DNA of 64,000 bases, taken from the NCBI RefSeq assembly GCF_025699485.1, contig NZ_JANUXN010000002.1:1-64000 (forward strand). The letters run 5' to 3'. Below are positions 48,929 to 60,066 of the stretch, in pieces (within the stretch, counting starts at the first letter, position 1; each line of letters begins with the position of its first letter). The notes under the pieces are model-generated. The model did no database searches, was not told the origin of the DNA, and saw only the letters and a list, made by a program, of their open reading frames with translations. Source of the stretch: Thauera carbonicopians. Lineage in GTDB: Bacteria; Pseudomonadota; Gammaproteobacteria; Burkholderiales; Rhodocyclaceae. The translations under genes were made by a program, and so were the position numbers.

Positions 48929-48998
48929 CGGGAAAGGCGTCGTTCTTGCATGAACCGGCAATGATAACCGATCGCCCGCGGCGAGCGCGCTTCGTCCA

Positions 48999-49661
48999 TC
49001 AGCGCAGCGACAGCACCGGCCAGCCCTGCTGTCCGGCGTGGGCGCGCAAGGTGTCGTCGGGATCGACCGCGACCGGGTCGGAGACGTGCTTCAGCAGCGG
49101 CAGGTCGTTGTGCGAGTCGCTGTAGAACCAGCTGCGCCCGAAGCCGCCGACGTAGAGGCCGAGCGATTCCAGCCAGGCGTCTACGCGGGCGATCTTGCCG
49201 GCCTGGAAAGCCGGCGTGCCGCGCGCCTTGCCGGTGAAGGCGCCGTTTTCCTGTGCCGGGACGGTGGCGACGAGATGGGCGATGCCGAACTCGCGCACGA
49301 TCGGGCCGGTGACGAAGGCATTGGTGGCGGTGACGACGGCGACCAGCGCACCTTCGTCCAGGTGCTGCCGTACCAGCGCGCGTGCCTTGGCGGTGATCAT
49401 CGGCTTCACCGATGTTTCCATGAACTCGCGGTGCCAGGTATCGAGTTCGGTCCGCGAATGGCGCGCCAGCGGGGCGAGCTGGAAGTCGAGGAAGGCGTCG
49501 ATGTCGAGCGTGCCGGCCTTGTAGTGCTCGTAGAACTCGATGTTCTTCGCTTCCTGCACTTCGCGGTCGAGCACGCCCTTTTCGATCAGGAACTGTGCCC
49601 AGGCGAAGTCGGAATCCCCGGCGAGCAGGGTGTTGTCGAGGTCGAAGAGGGCGAGATTCAC
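48999..49661 (-). CDS. HAD-IB family phosphatase (SerB-like)
   Basis: A 220-residue haloacid dehalogenase-type hydrolase. Motif I is ALFDLDNTLLAGDSD with the nucleophile Asp, motif II is VAVVTATNAF, and the last motif is YSDSHNDLPLL. HAD-IB members include phosphoserine phosphatases and related enzymes; the substrate is not certain. It lies between hda and pcnB, a common order in this class. Confidence 0.9.
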   Translation of the reverse strand: MNLALFDLDNTLLAGDSDFAWAQFLIEKGVLDREVQEAKNIEFYEHYKAGTLDIDAFLDFQLAPLARHSRTELDTWHREFMETSVKPMITAKARALVRQHLDEGALVAVVTATNAFVTGPIVREFGIAHLVATVPAQENGAFTGKARGTPAFQAGKIARVDAWLESLGLYVGGFGRSWFYSDSHNDLPLLKHVSDPVAVDPDDTLRAHAGQQGWPVLSLR

Positions 49662-49701
49662 GTTTGAGGTTCCAGTGGGAGGGGGGAAATGAGGGTTGAA
49701 A

Positions 49702-50394
49702 TCAGATTTCCAGCCCTTGCTGCATCATCTCGCGCAGCAGGGGCAGGGTGATCGGGCGCTTGCGTTCGAGCGAGGCGGCGTCGAGGGCGTCGAGCACGGC
49801 CAGCAGGCTGGGCAGTTCGCGGCGGCCGTGGCGCAGCAGGAAGTCGACCACCTCGTCGGCCAGCCGCAGGCCGCGGCGTTCGGCCAGGGTGGCGAGGATG
49901 GTGGCGCGCGAGGCGTCGTCGAGCGGCTGTACTTCGTAGATCAGGCTCTGGCCGATGCGGGTGCGCAGATCCTCGCGCAGGCCCAGCCCGAGCGGTGCGG
50001 CGGGGCCGGCCAGCAGCAGCGACTGGCCGTTGCCGCGGCTGCGGTTGAAGGCGTTGAACAGCGCGATCTGCGCGTCGGATGCCAGGCGGTCGATGTCGTC
50101 CACCGCGACCAGCGCATCGGCAGTCTCGGGCAAGGCGTCATCGACGTCTTCGGCGGCGAGGATGTGGGTCGGGCGGCCGGCCTCCCGCGCCAGCGCCACG
50201 CTGGCGCGCAGCAGATGGCTGCGGCCGCTGCCTGGTGCGCCCCAGACATAGACGTGGCGTGCCGGCAGTTGCCGCGCGGTCGATGCCGAGGCCAGCAGCG
50301 ACACCGCCGCCACCAGCTCGGCGTTGGCGCCGACGACGAAGTTTTCCAGCGTCGGCGGCACATCGGGGCGGATGTCGAGGACGAGTTGCTTCAT
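49702..50394 (-). CDS. hda: DnaA-related regulator Hda
   Basis: A 230-residue DnaA-like AAA+ protein. The P-loop is the Hda type GAPGSGRSHLLRA, with Arg in place of Lys. ALVAVDDIDRL is Walker B-like, and the C-terminal lid region is present. It lacks the DnaA DNA-binding domain. Hda with the beta clamp converts DnaA-ATP to DnaA-ADP after initiation. It starts 10 bases after the perM-like gene. Confidence 0.93.
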   Translation of the reverse strand: MKQLVLDIRPDVPPTLENFVVGANAELVAAVSLLASASTARQLPARHVYVWGAPGSGRSHLLRASVALAREAGRPTHILAAEDVDDALPETADALVAVDDIDRLASDAQIALFNAFNRSRGNGQSLLLAGPAAPLGLGLREDLRTRIGQSLIYEVQPLDDASRATILATLAERRGLRLADEVVDFLLRHGRRELPSLLAVLDALDAASLERKRPITLPLLREMMQQGLEI

Positions 50395-50404
50395 GGCCTG
50401 GCGA

Positions 50405-51517
50405 TCAATGCCGATCGTGGTTCACATCCTGCGTGATCACCGGCTGTACCCGCGTGCCGAGATAGACCGGGCTGGCGAACCAGGCGTTGCGCACTTCGCG
50501 CAGGCCGACCAGCAGCGCCGCGCTGACCGGCAGCGCCACCAGCACGCCGACGAAGCCGAACAGCTGGCCGAAAGCCATCAGCGCGAAGATCACCGCCAGC
50601 GGATGCAGGCCGATGCGCTCGCCGACCAGGTAGGGCGTCAGCACGAAGCTTTCGATCACCTGGCCCAGCCCATACACGATGCCGACGCCGATCAGCAGCG
50701 GCCAGCCTTCGGCCTGCAGCAGTGCGGCGAGGATGGCGAGGATCAGGCCGCCGCCGTAGCCGACGTAGGGAATGAATACCAGCAGGCCGGTCAGCACGCC
50801 CACCGGCAGCCAGAAGTTCAGCCCGGCGAGCCACAGCCCGATGCTGTAGAACACCGCCAGCAGCAGCATCACCGACAGCTGGCCGCGCAGGAACTCCGAC
50901 ATCACCGAATCGATGTCGTTGATGATCGCCATCGTCCGCTCCAGCCACGGCCGCGGCACGATGCGCTGCAGTTCGGTCAGCAGGCGCGGCCATTCCTGCA
51001 GCAGGTAGAACATCACCAGCGGGATCAGGAACAGGTTGGCGATGAAGGCGATCACCGCCATGCCGCCGGTCTTGAGGTGGCCGAGCACGATCGGCACCAG
51101 GTCTTGCGCGTTGCTCCAGTTGTCGGCGATCAACTGGCGCAACTGGGCGGCGTCGAGCTGCAGGTCGATGCCCAGCCGTGCCTGCAGCAGCGGCGATACC
51201 TGGGCGTTGAACATATCGACCAGGTCGGGCAGGCGGTTCACCAGTTGGACCCCCTCGCGATAGACCATCGGCACCAGAATCAGCGCCAGCGCCACGATCA
51301 TCAGGCCCAGTGCGACGATCACCAGCAGTACCGCCAGCGCGCGCGGCACGCGGCGCGCCACCATCCAGTTGACCGCCGGGTCGCAGATGTAGGCGAACAC
51401 CGCGCCGATCACGAAGGGGGCGAGGATGGGGCCCAGCAGCCAGAACAGACCGACCAGAGCGATGGCGGTGGCGGTCCAGGCAAGGGCTTGCAGGCGATAG
51501 GCGCGGGGCTGGGTCAT
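50405..51517 (-). CDS. AI-2E/PerM family membrane transporter
   Basis: A 370-residue protein with about eight membrane helices: [17 protein letters not shown] near the N terminus, [10 protein letters not shown] in the middle, then [14 protein letters not shown] and [33 protein letters not shown] spread over the final third. This is the AI-2E family, which includes TqsA and PerM; its substrate here is unknown. It is first in the minus-strand run ending at panC and faces purM. Confidence 0.92.
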   Translation of the reverse strand: MTQPRAYRLQALAWTATAIALVGLFWLLGPILAPFVIGAVFAYICDPAVNWMVARRVPRALAVLLVIVALGLMIVALALILVPMVYREGVQLVNRLPDLVDMFNAQVSPLLQARLGIDLQLDAAQLRQLIADNWSNAQDLVPIVLGHLKTGGMAVIAFIANLFLIPLVMFYLLQEWPRLLTELQRIVPRPWLERTMAIINDIDSVMSEFLRGQLSVMLLLAVFYSIGLWLAGLNFWLPVGVLTGLLVFIPYVGYGGGLILAILAALLQAEGWPLLIGVGIVYGLGQVIESFVLTPYLVGERIGLHPLAVIFALMAFGQLFGFVGVLVALPVSAALLVGLREVRNAWFASPVYLGTRVQPVITQDVNHDRH

Positions 51518-51668
51518 TTCGAGTAAAATCGCGGGCTTGGCGCGGGGGCATGCCACCCGCGAAACACATAAATGTAGCCACTTGGCGTTGCAGCCTCAAG
51601 CACGGGCCGCGGCCAGGGGCGCCAGCCGGGCACCGCCCCGGCATTTCCGCCAGTCCAGAGGAACGATC

Positions 51669-52727
<1,059 letters not shown>

Positions 52728-52772
52728 ATCCGGCGGGGTTCCACGGTCGCGGTGACCTGGCAGCCAGTACTG

Positions 52773-52800
52773 AAACCCGGCTACCGCCGGGTTTCTTCTT
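52773..52800 (+). terminator. Terminator after purM
   Basis: Nine-base arms AAACCCGGC and GCCGGGTTT with a TACC loop, followed by CTTCTTTTT. This is a good Rho-independent terminator for the plus strand. Confidence 0.85.
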
Positions 52801-52850
52801 TTTGGCACCCGTGGGCGGGCGGGAGCAGGGTGTTTCCTGGAGCAATGTGA

Positions 52851-53336
52851 ATGCGTGCGGTCTGGATCAGCGGCGTGCTTGCCGCGGCATCGTGGCTCGT
52901 GATGGCCTGGCATCTCGCCGAACTCGAGCCGGGCGTGGTCGCGCTTCAACTCGCGTGGAAGCCAAGGATGTTTGGCGAGATCATCCACCTCTGGCCGCCC
53001 GAGGCGCTTGAACTTTACCGCCGCTGGCTTCTGTTCGACGGCCTGGTCCTACTGGCCTATGGTGCGTTCGGATGGCTGCTTGCCGTACGTACCCGGGTTT
53101 TTTCCCCTTTGCCGCGAATTGTGCGTGCCGCTGCGCCTTTCGTGCTGCCGCTGGCGGCCCTCCTGGATGCGGCGGAAAACTGCCTGCATTGGTGGCTCAC
53201 CGAAATGCCCCGCTTCGGCATGCCTTCGGTTTACCTGGCAAGCGCGAGCTGCGCCGCGCTGAAGTGGGCGCTGCTGATCCTGTTTGGCGTGCTGGTGCTG
53301 TGGGCGCTGGCCATCGGTGACGAGCGGGCTCGATAG
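52851..53336 (+). CDS. Hypothetical membrane protein
   Basis: A 161-residue protein with four hydrophobic segments (about 5-21, 60-80, 90-108 and 128-155). It is Trp- and Leu-rich. I do not recognise a family. ATG at 52851 follows GGAGCAATGT. It lies between purM and the protease-like pair, from which it is separated by 177 bases without features. Confidence 0.65.
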   Translation: MRAVWISGVLAAASWLVMAWHLAELEPGVVALQLAWKPRMFGEIIHLWPPEALELYRRWLLFDGLVLLAYGAFGWLLAVRTRVFSPLPRIVRAAAPFVLPLAALLDAAENCLHWWLTEMPRFGMPSVYLASASCAALKWALLILFGVLVLWALAIGDERAR

Positions 53337-53513
53337 GCCGTCATCACGGTTGCTAGTCGCGGCTGCCCGCGCATGGACGCACGCTGTGGTTTGCCCGGAA
53401 TGAATGAAAGCATGCTGGATTCAGCACCGAGTTGATATGATCTCTGGATGTCTCACGGGTGCCAATTGCTTGTGAGCCGGATCAGCGATTGTTTTCCCCG
53501 GGAGAGCACCTCC

Positions 53514-55331
53514 GTGTTGCGCCTTGTCTTGACCACGGCTCTCGTTTTGGGGCCGAGCGTTCCCGTAGTGGCGGGTCCGATGACGCCTTCCACGCTCTTC
53601 ACCTCCGTGCGCGACACGGTGCTGATGGTGCAGGCCTCCAGTAGCGATGGTGTGCTGAATGTTTCAGCGACTGCGATTGGGCTTGGAGACGGGCGTTTCG
53701 TCACGCTGTGCAGTCCGTTCGACGGTAGCGATGTGATCCGTCTCGTCGATGGCAAGGGACGGATGACCACTGCCGTCATTAGCGCTCGCGACAGCCAGCG
53801 GAACCTGTGCATGTTGAGCGCTGAGGGGGGCAATGCAGAGACGGTCGGCCTGGTGCATGCGGATGCCGTTCCGGCAGTGGGCGCGCGGGTCTATGCAGTG
53901 GCCAACGCACTTGACTTCGGCATTGGACTGACCGAAGGCGTGATCTCGGGTGTCGGGCGAGGGGAACGGGGCGAACTGCTGCAGTTCTCGGCGCCGGTAT
54001 CGCCCGGCTCCGAAGGCGGAGCGCTGGTGGACGAGGAAGGCCGTTTGCTCGGCATCATCGATTACCGCCAGCGGGATGGGCAGAATCTTAATTTCGCCCT
54101 GCCGGCAGCCTGGATCGGGGAGATCGAAGCGCGCAATGATACGGATGTCGCACGCCAGGTCTTGCGCGACCAGGCTCCCAGGCTGGCCCGTGAAGGCAAT
54201 GCCGCCCGGCTCGGTCGCCTTGCCGGCGACTGGACGCGGGCACATCCAGAGGACGCGGACGGTTGGATGTGGCTTGCCGTGGCATCCGGCCTGCGCGGGA
54301 ATCATGCGGCGGAAGAAGCCGCATGGCGGCTGGCGGAGCGGATCGAGCCCGGCATGCCGCTGATCGCGGCCGGCATTGCGGGGGCCTTGTTGAAGCAGCA
54401 GCGCTTCGGCGATGCGCGGGATGCCGCAAGGGCATTGCTCGTAAAGGAAGCGGAGAACGCCGCGGTCTGGGCTTTGCTCGGCCAGTCGTACCAGGGCCTG
54501 GGGGAGGCTGGTGAGGCGGAAGAAGCCTATCGCAAGGCGATTTCGATCGATCCCTGGCAGATGTCGGCGCACCAGGGGCTGATCGCGCTGGCCGGGCAAC
54601 GCGGCGACCATACGGCAGTGATTGCAGGCTGGGGCAGCCTGGTGCAACTCCACCCGTCGCAGGCATGGTTGCGCTGGCGTCTGGTCGAGGCGCTGCTGAT
54701 GGCGCAGGAAGGCGCACGTGCCCATGCCTTGCTTGCCCGTCTGCCGGACGAGCTTGCCAGCAGCGGTGATGGCTTGTTCTGGCAGGGGGCGACTGCGGCG
54801 CTCCTGGGGCGGCCGCAGGAGGCGAGCGAACGCTTTCGTGCCAGCCTCGAGCAGGAGCCGTCCGAGCCGTGGCGCGTCTGGGGCGAGCTTGGCAAGGCCT
54901 ATTTCGCCATGGACCTTTTCCCCGAAGCGATCGCAGCCCTTCGTGAAGCCGTCCGTATTGCGCCCGGGAGTGCGGATTACCGCTATTGGCTGGCAGTGGC
55001 CTTGAAGGACGGCGGCCATGTGCATGAAGCGATGGAAATTGATCGCCAGCTCGTCGCAGCGTACCCCGACAGTGTCAACGCCTGGCGCCAGCTCGGCTAT
55101 GCATCGGTGCTGGCGGGCAGGATGCAGGACGGCATCGTCGCGCTGGAGCGTTCGCTGGCGCTCGACCCCAGGCAGCCGCGGGCATGGAATGCCCTGATGA
55201 TGCTCTATCGTGCCGCTGGCCGCGATGCGGATGTCCGGCGCGCCCATACCCACTTGCGTGGCCTGGATGCAGAGATGGCCGAGCGTGCCTACTTCGGGAT
55301 GATCCGGCCCTACGAGGTCTCTCCGCAATGA
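53514..55331 (+). CDS. Inactive trypsin-like (pseudo)protease with TPR repeats
   Basis: A 605-residue exported protein: signal peptide (1-20), trypsin-like domain (about 25-205) and TPR helices (about 220-590). Alignment with the next gene shows all three catalytic positions changed: His to S67 (VTLCSPF), Asp to N97 (RNLCML), Ser to E167 (SPGSEGG). The fold appears kept (AVANALDFG, NLNFALPAAWIGE), so this looks like a pseudoenzyme rather than a decayed gene. GTG at 53514 is chosen because GGAGAG lies 7 bases upstream and it gives a normal signal peptide; ATG at 53448 would add 22 residues. The stop overlaps the next ATG (ATGA). Confidence 0.85.
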   Translation: MLRLVLTTALVLGPSVPVVAGPMTPSTLFTSVRDTVLMVQASSSDGVLNVSATAIGLGDGRFVTLCSPFDGSDVIRLVDGKGRMTTAVISARDSQRNLCMLSAEGGNAETVGLVHADAVPAVGARVYAVANALDFGIGLTEGVISGVGRGERGELLQFSAPVSPGSEGGALVDEEGRLLGIIDYRQRDGQNLNFALPAAWIGEIEARNDTDVARQVLRDQAPRLAREGNAARLGRLAGDWTRAHPEDADGWMWLAVASGLRGNHAAEEAAWRLAERIEPGMPLIAAGIAGALLKQQRFGDARDAARALLVKEAENAAVWALLGQSYQGLGEAGEAEEAYRKAISIDPWQMSAHQGLIALAGQRGDHTAVIAGWGSLVQLHPSQAWLRWRLVEALLMAQEGARAHALLARLPDELASSGDGLFWQGATAALLGRPQEASERFRASLEQEPSEPWRVWGELGKAYFAMDLFPEAIAALREAVRIAPGSADYRYWLAVALKDGGHVHEAMEIDRQLVAAYPDSVNAWRQLGYASVLAGRMQDGIVALERSLALDPRQPRAWNALMMLYRAAGRDADVRRAHTHLRGLDAEMAERAYFGMIRPYEVSPQ

Positions 55332-57724
55332 AATCCAGCACTGGATTCCTTTTCCGCCAGGCGATTCGTGCCTCGGCGGTGCGCTTGTCGGCCTTGTTGA
55401 TGACGTCCGTTTGCGTCATGTCCGCCGGGTATGCGGCCGACGATGCACAGGCAGTGTTCGCCCGCGCAGCCCCTTCGGTCGTCACCGTCATCGCCCATGC
55501 CGAAGGCGGCATCTACGGCGGCCAGGGGAGCGGCGTGGTGGTCGACAAGGGCCGGGTGGCGACCAACTGCCACGTCGTTCGCGATGCAGGCAGCCTCAGC
55601 GTGCAGCATGGCACGGCGGAGCTCGCGGCGCGCTGGACGGAGGCAGACCGCAGCCGGGATCTGTGCATACTCGACGTGAAGGGGCTGCAGGCGCCGCCGG
55701 TGCGCGTCCGCAAGCGCAACAGCCTGGCCGTGGGCGAGCGGGTGCATGCGGTGGGCAATCCGCTCGGTTTCGGACTGACGGTGTCGAGCGGCATCGTCTC
55801 GCATTTTCCGCACATCGATGGCGAGGAGCTGATCCTCAGCACCGCTTCGCAGTCGCCGGGTTCGAGCGGCGGTGGGCTGTTCGACGACGAAGGGTGGCTG
55901 GTGGGGCTGACGACCAGCGTGTTCACAGCGGGGCAGAACCTCAATCTTGCGCTGCCTGCGGAGTGGATCGGCGAACTCGCCAAGCGCGCTGTGACACCGA
56001 TTCCTCCACCCGCGCCGCCCGCGGCCGAGCCGCGCTGGCTGGCAGACGCCGAAGCCCTGATGGCGGCCGCACGCTGGGCTGAACTCGAAAAGCATGCTCG
56101 CAGGTGGATGGCTGCCCAACCCGGCTCCGTCCGGGCCAGGGTGGAACTGGCGCGTGCCTTGGGCTCGATGCAGAAGCGGAGCGAAGCCGAGGCGATCCTG
56201 CGCGAAGCGCTCGAGCTGGACGCGTTTTCGGTGAATGCCTTGCGCTTGCTCGCCGTCCTGCTGAAGGAGGATGGCAGACGTGCCGAAGCCGAAGCGCATC
56301 TGACGCGCGCCGAGGCGATTCTGCCCGGCAGCAGCGACCTGGCGGCCTTGCGCGCAAGCTGGCTGCTCGACGACGGCCAGCCGGAGCTGGCCCTGGCCCG
56401 GATCGAACGTGCGCTTGCCTACGATCCGCTGTTCCATGGCCACTGGAACCAGCTCGGCCGCATTCATCGCGCACTCGGCCAGGCCGATGCGGCGCAAAAG
56501 GCCTTCCGTACCGCGCTCGACCTCAACCGGCAGGACGAGGAGGCACGCAAGGCACTGGCGCGGCTGCTGGCCGAAAGTGGAAATGCCGACGAAGCTCATC
56601 GCGCACTTGCAAGCAAGCCGGGGGAGGCCAGCACCGATGTCCCGACCTGGCTCCAGATCGGCATCACCGATTACAACCGCCAGCACTATGCGCCGGCCGA
56701 AGATGCGTTCCGCAAGGCACTCGAGCTCGACCCCGGCTTTGCCGAAGGCTGGGAAAAGCTCGGCATGACCCTGGCGCGGACGCTGAGGGACAAGGAAGCG
56801 GAGTCGGCGCAGGACCGTGCGCTCGAACTCGATCCGACGCTGTTCGAGGCCAGGCTGGAGCGCGCCGAACTGCGCGCCCGCCGCGGCGACTTGCAAGGGG
56901 CCATCGAGGATGCCCGGCGCCTGACCGAACTGGCGCCGACGGAAGCGCGCGCATGGCGCACGCTCGGCAGACATCGTTTCACTGCTCAGGATCAGCGCGG
57001 CGCGATGGCGGCTTACCGGCAGATCGATGCACTGGGCAAGGCGGACGCCACCGACCTCGCCGCGCTGGCCGATCTCCTCGGCAAACTGGGCGATCGCGCG
57101 GGCGCGCTGGCCGTCTTCGAGCGGGCCGAGAAAATCGACCCGAACAACGCCGGCGTGTTCATCAACCTCGCCGGCTTCCATGGCCGCAATGGCGATCTCG
57201 ACAAGGCCTGGACGTACATCGAGCGGGCGCTGACGCATGATCCGCGCAACGCCACCGCTCTCAGTACCAAGGGCTACATCCAGTTGCTGCGCGGCAAGCC
57301 GGTCGAAGCGGCGCAGACCCTGGAGCAGGCCGTACTGTACGAACCGAAGCTGGCCAACGGCTGGATCAACCTCGGGCACGCCCATTTGCGCAACCGCGAT
57401 GTCGGTCGGGCCATCCCCGCGCTGGAAAAAGCGCTGTCGCTCGCTCCCCAGGCGCTCGATGCCCACCTCTACATCGCTCAGGCCCATCTTACGGCGCGAA
57501 ATGCGGCAAAGGCCCGCGCCCATGCCGAAACCATCCTGATGCGGCAGGCCGACATGCCGGCGGCGCTGAGCATCGTCACGCTGGCCCACCTGATGGAAGG
57601 CAGCCAGGCGCAAGCTGTCTCGGCTCATGCGAAACTGCGCGCCCGAGACGCGAAAATCGCCGCTGGCGTGAAGCAGCAGGCGCTGGCGCTGGGCTTGTCA
57701 GGTGCAGCCAGCCTGTCCGATTGA
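55328..57724 (+). CDS. Exported trypsin-like serine protease with TPR repeats
   Basis: A 798-residue protein: signal peptide (about 1-36), trypsin-like domain (about 40-225) and a long TPR array (about 240-780). The triad is complete: H82 in VATNCHVVRD, D111 in SRDLCIL and S180 in QSPGSSGGGL. A Pro-rich linker (about 227-238) joins the domains. The domain resembles the DegP/HtrA-type S1 group but carries TPRs instead of PDZ domains. It is paralogous to the preceding gene and overlaps it by four bases, so the two are expressed together, probably in the periplasm. Confidence 0.9.
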   Translation: MKSSTGFLFRQAIRASAVRLSALLMTSVCVMSAGYAADDAQAVFARAAPSVVTVIAHAEGGIYGGQGSGVVVDKGRVATNCHVVRDAGSLSVQHGTAELAARWTEADRSRDLCILDVKGLQAPPVRVRKRNSLAVGERVHAVGNPLGFGLTVSSGIVSHFPHIDGEELILSTASQSPGSSGGGLFDDEGWLVGLTTSVFTAGQNLNLALPAEWIGELAKRAVTPIPPPAPPAAEPRWLADAEALMAAARWAELEKHARRWMAAQPGSVRARVELARALGSMQKRSEAEAILREALELDAFSVNALRLLAVLLKEDGRRAEAEAHLTRAEAILPGSSDLAALRASWLLDDGQPELALARIERALAYDPLFHGHWNQLGRIHRALGQADAAQKAFRTALDLNRQDEEARKALARLLAESGNADEAHRALASKPGEASTDVPTWLQIGITDYNRQHYAPAEDAFRKALELDPGFAEGWEKLGMTLARTLRDKEAESAQDRALELDPTLFEARLERAELRARRGDLQGAIEDARRLTELAPTEARAWRTLGRHRFTAQDQRGAMAAYRQIDALGKADATDLAALADLLGKLGDRAGALAVFERAEKIDPNNAGVFINLAGFHGRNGDLDKAWTYIERALTHDPRNATALSTKGYIQLLRGKPVEAAQTLEQAVLYEPKLANGWINLGHAHLRNRDVGRAIPALEKALSLAPQALDAHLYIAQAHLTARNAAKARAHAETILMRQADMPAALSIVTLAHLMEGSQAQAVSAHAKLRARDAKIAAGVKQQALALGLSGAASLSD

Positions 57725-57764
57725 TCCGTGTTTCAACCCCATTCCAGATTCCGGAGTCCTGCCC

Positions 57765-58154
57765 ATGCCAAGATCGCTCGTCCCCGCCCCGCTTTTCCCG
57801 CCCATAGGCCCCTACAGTCACGCCGTCGTGGCCGGCGGCCAGGTCTTCATCTCGGGCACGCCCGGTGTCGATCCCGAAACCGGCCAGATGGCCGGGGATG
57901 ACGCCTACCGGCAGTCGAAGCAGATCCTGAGGAATTTCCAGGCCATGCTCGAAGCGGCCGGCGGCACACTCGACGACATCGTCAATGTCCAGGTCAACCT
58001 CGTGAATGTTGACGACTTCCACGAGATGAACCGGGCTTATGCCGAGTTCTTCACCGAGCCTTACCCTGCCCGCGCCGTGGTGGCGATTGCGGCATTGCCG
58101 AAGCAGGGGGCGCTGATGACGATGAGTGCGATCGCGGTGCTGAAGAAGGGCTGA
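57765..58154 (+). CDS. RidA family protein
   Basis: A 129-residue RidA/YjgF/UK114 protein with GPYSHAVVAGGQVFISGTPG and PARAVVAIAALP, the Arg being the substrate-carboxylate binder. RidA hydrolyses reactive enamine/imine intermediates formed by PLP enzymes such as threonine dehydratase. ATG at 57765 follows CCGGAGTCC. Confidence 0.92.
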   Translation: MPRSLVPAPLFPPIGPYSHAVVAGGQVFISGTPGVDPETGQMAGDDAYRQSKQILRNFQAMLEAAGGTLDDIVNVQVNLVNVDDFHEMNRAYAEFFTEPYPARAVVAIAALPKQGALMTMSAIAVLKKG

Positions 58155-58248
58155 AGGCGAGGTGAAAATGGCTTGAGTCCGTCGGGCTGGCAGCCGGAAA
58201 CGAGACTGGTTATTCTTCATTTCCAACCCAACAGAGCCCGAGGAAAAA

Positions 58249-59559
58249 ATGGAGAATGCCCGGAGTGGCAGCATTGTCGTCATCGGCGGCGGCGCAGGCG
58301 GGCTGGAGCTGGTTTGCAAGCTTGGCAGAAAGCTCGGCCGCGACAAGGTGGTTCTCGTGGAGCGGAACCTGACCCATATATGGAAGCCCACGCTTCACGA
58401 AGTTGCCGCCGGCACATTGGACATGAACCAGGAAGGCCTGTCGTATCCGATGCTCGCTTACCAGAACAACTTCACTTTCGTATATGGGGCCTTCTCCGGC
58501 ATCGATCTCGCGGCGAGTGAAATCGTCGTATCGGCATCGGGGGGCGAAGATGGCGGGCTCGTATATCCCGAGCGCAGGATCAAGTTTTCCAGGCTCTGCA
58601 TTTCCGTTGGCAGCACGTCGAACTACTACAACACGCCCGGAGCGGACGAGAACACCATCTCGCTGAACAGTCCCCGGGACGCGGATCGCTTCAGGGCCGA
58701 AATGATGGCCCAGATGATTCGTGCGGAAAATGAAAAGGCCAAAGGCAATTCGGGCACCATCGACGTGGTGATCATCGGCGGCGGCGCCACCGGCGTCGAA
58801 CTTGCGGCCGAGCTGCGTGAAGCGGGTGGAATCTATGCGAACTACGGCTTCACCCATCTGGTGCCCAACACGGACGTGAGGATCACCTTGCTCGAAGGCT
58901 CCAGCCGCATTCTGGCGCCGCTGAGCGAGCGGGTTTCCAATGGGGCAACCCATCTCCTGGCCAAGAGAAACATTCAAGTGGTGACGAATTGCCGCGTCAG
59001 CCGAATAGAGAAGGACCATCTGCTCGACGCGAACGGGAAAAGATACGATTTCGACATGTGCGTCTGGGCCGCGGGGATCAAGGCACCGGATTTTCTTGCT
59101 TCACTGGGATTCCCGACGAACAGGATCGGGCAGCTCGAAGTGACGGACAGCTTGAACGTCAAGGGCCATGAGCATATCCATGCCCTCGGCGATTGCGCAT
59201 CGTGCATGCAGGCCGATGGCAAGCCTGTTCCGCCGAGGGCCCAGGCCGCGCATCAGCAGGCGGATTACGTCTTCAAGGCAATCATGAGCGCCGTCGAGGG
59301 GCGTGAGCCCGTGAAGCAGCCCTACTGCTACAAGGATCATGGCTCCCTGGTTTCATTGGGTACGCAGACCAGCGTGGGCAGCCTGATGGGCTCATTGACC
59401 GGCGGGACGCTGTTCGTCGATGGCCTCTTCGCGCGCTGGCTCTACATCAGCCTGCACCTGATGCACCACAAGGCCATTCTCGGTTTTGGCCGCACGGCGG
59501 TGCTGGCAATTGCCAGAGTACTCGTCAAGAGAAGTACGGCATTGGTCAAGCTGCACTGA
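58249..59559 (+). CDS. ndh: Type II NADH dehydrogenase (NAD(P)/FAD-dependent oxidoreductase)
   Basis: A 436-residue two-dinucleotide-fold flavoprotein. The FAD motif is IVVIGGGAGGLELVC near residue 7, the NADH motif VVIIGGGATGVELAAEL near 170, and the FAD-binding HALGDCASC near 310. The C-terminal GTLFVDGLFARWLYISLHL matches the membrane-binding end of NDH-2. It passes electrons from NADH to quinone without pumping protons. An IS3 element is inserted about 130 bases downstream. Confidence 0.92.
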   Translation: MENARSGSIVVIGGGAGGLELVCKLGRKLGRDKVVLVERNLTHIWKPTLHEVAAGTLDMNQEGLSYPMLAYQNNFTFVYGAFSGIDLAASEIVVSASGGEDGGLVYPERRIKFSRLCISVGSTSNYYNTPGADENTISLNSPRDADRFRAEMMAQMIRAENEKAKGNSGTIDVVIIGGGATGVELAAELREAGGIYANYGFTHLVPNTDVRITLLEGSSRILAPLSERVSNGATHLLAKRNIQVVTNCRVSRIEKDHLLDANGKRYDFDMCVWAAGIKAPDFLASLGFPTNRIGQLEVTDSLNVKGHEHIHALGDCASCMQADGKPVPPRAQAAHQQADYVFKAIMSAVEGREPVKQPYCYKDHGSLVSLGTQTSVGSLMGSLTGGTLFVDGLFARWLYISLHLMHHKAILGFGRTAVLAIARVLVKRSTALVKLH

Positions 59560-59743
59560 TCTGCTTGCTTCTCGCCACCATGACTTCATGCCCAATTGTT
59601 GTGCCTACTGCCAAGAGCTCACCGAACACACACCAGACAAACCGAACACCTAGCAGCCAAGCCCCCTTGAAAGGGCAAACGGCACCAGGCTGAATCGCCC
59701 CGGGTTTTGAGGAGGCTCCAACTCTTGAGAAGATGGAGCCCTG

Positions 59744-60066
59744 ATGAAGAAGTCGATGAAGTTTTCCCCAGAAGTCGTCGAGCGCGCCGTGCGTATGGTG
59801 TTCGAGGCCAAGGATCAGTACGGATCCCAGTGGGCGGCGATCGTGTCGATTGCGGCAAAGATTGGCTGCACGGGGCCGAAACGCTGCGGCGATGGGTTCG
59901 CCAACATGAGCGCGACGCCGGCCAGCGTGAGGGGCTCACGAACGCCGAGCAGCAACGCATCAGGGAACTCGAGCGCGAGGTGCGCGAGTTGAAGAAGGCC
60001 AACGAGATCCTGCGCCTGGCTAGCGCGTATTTCGCACAGGCGGAGCTCGACCGCCGCAACAAGTGA
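59744..60066 (+). pseudogene. IS3-family OrfA (helix-turn-helix) with frameshift
   Basis: The N-terminal frame reads [20 protein letters not shown] through [11 protein letters not shown]. The rest, [16 protein letters not shown] to the leucine-zipper [20 protein letters not shown], lies in another frame. The break is in ACGGGGCCGAA near 59870-59878, where relatives would read ACGGCCGAA, so two extra G's (or one missing base) split the gene. OrfA would bind the terminal repeats. This is separate from the programmed shift normal between orfA and orfB, so transposition by this copy may be impaired. Confidence 0.8.

Noticed and set aside
51540-51560. Hairpin CGCGGG...CCCGCG in the perM/purM divergent region as a riboswitch
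   Set aside because: It is a short GC-rich stem without the conserved core of a purine or other known riboswitch.
59619-59690. Possible second insertion-sequence end just left of the IS3 element
   Set aside because: The CCCTTGAAAGGG hairpin and repeated ACCGAACAC/ACCAGAC pieces are suggestive, but there is no matching partner end or transposase fragment in the window.
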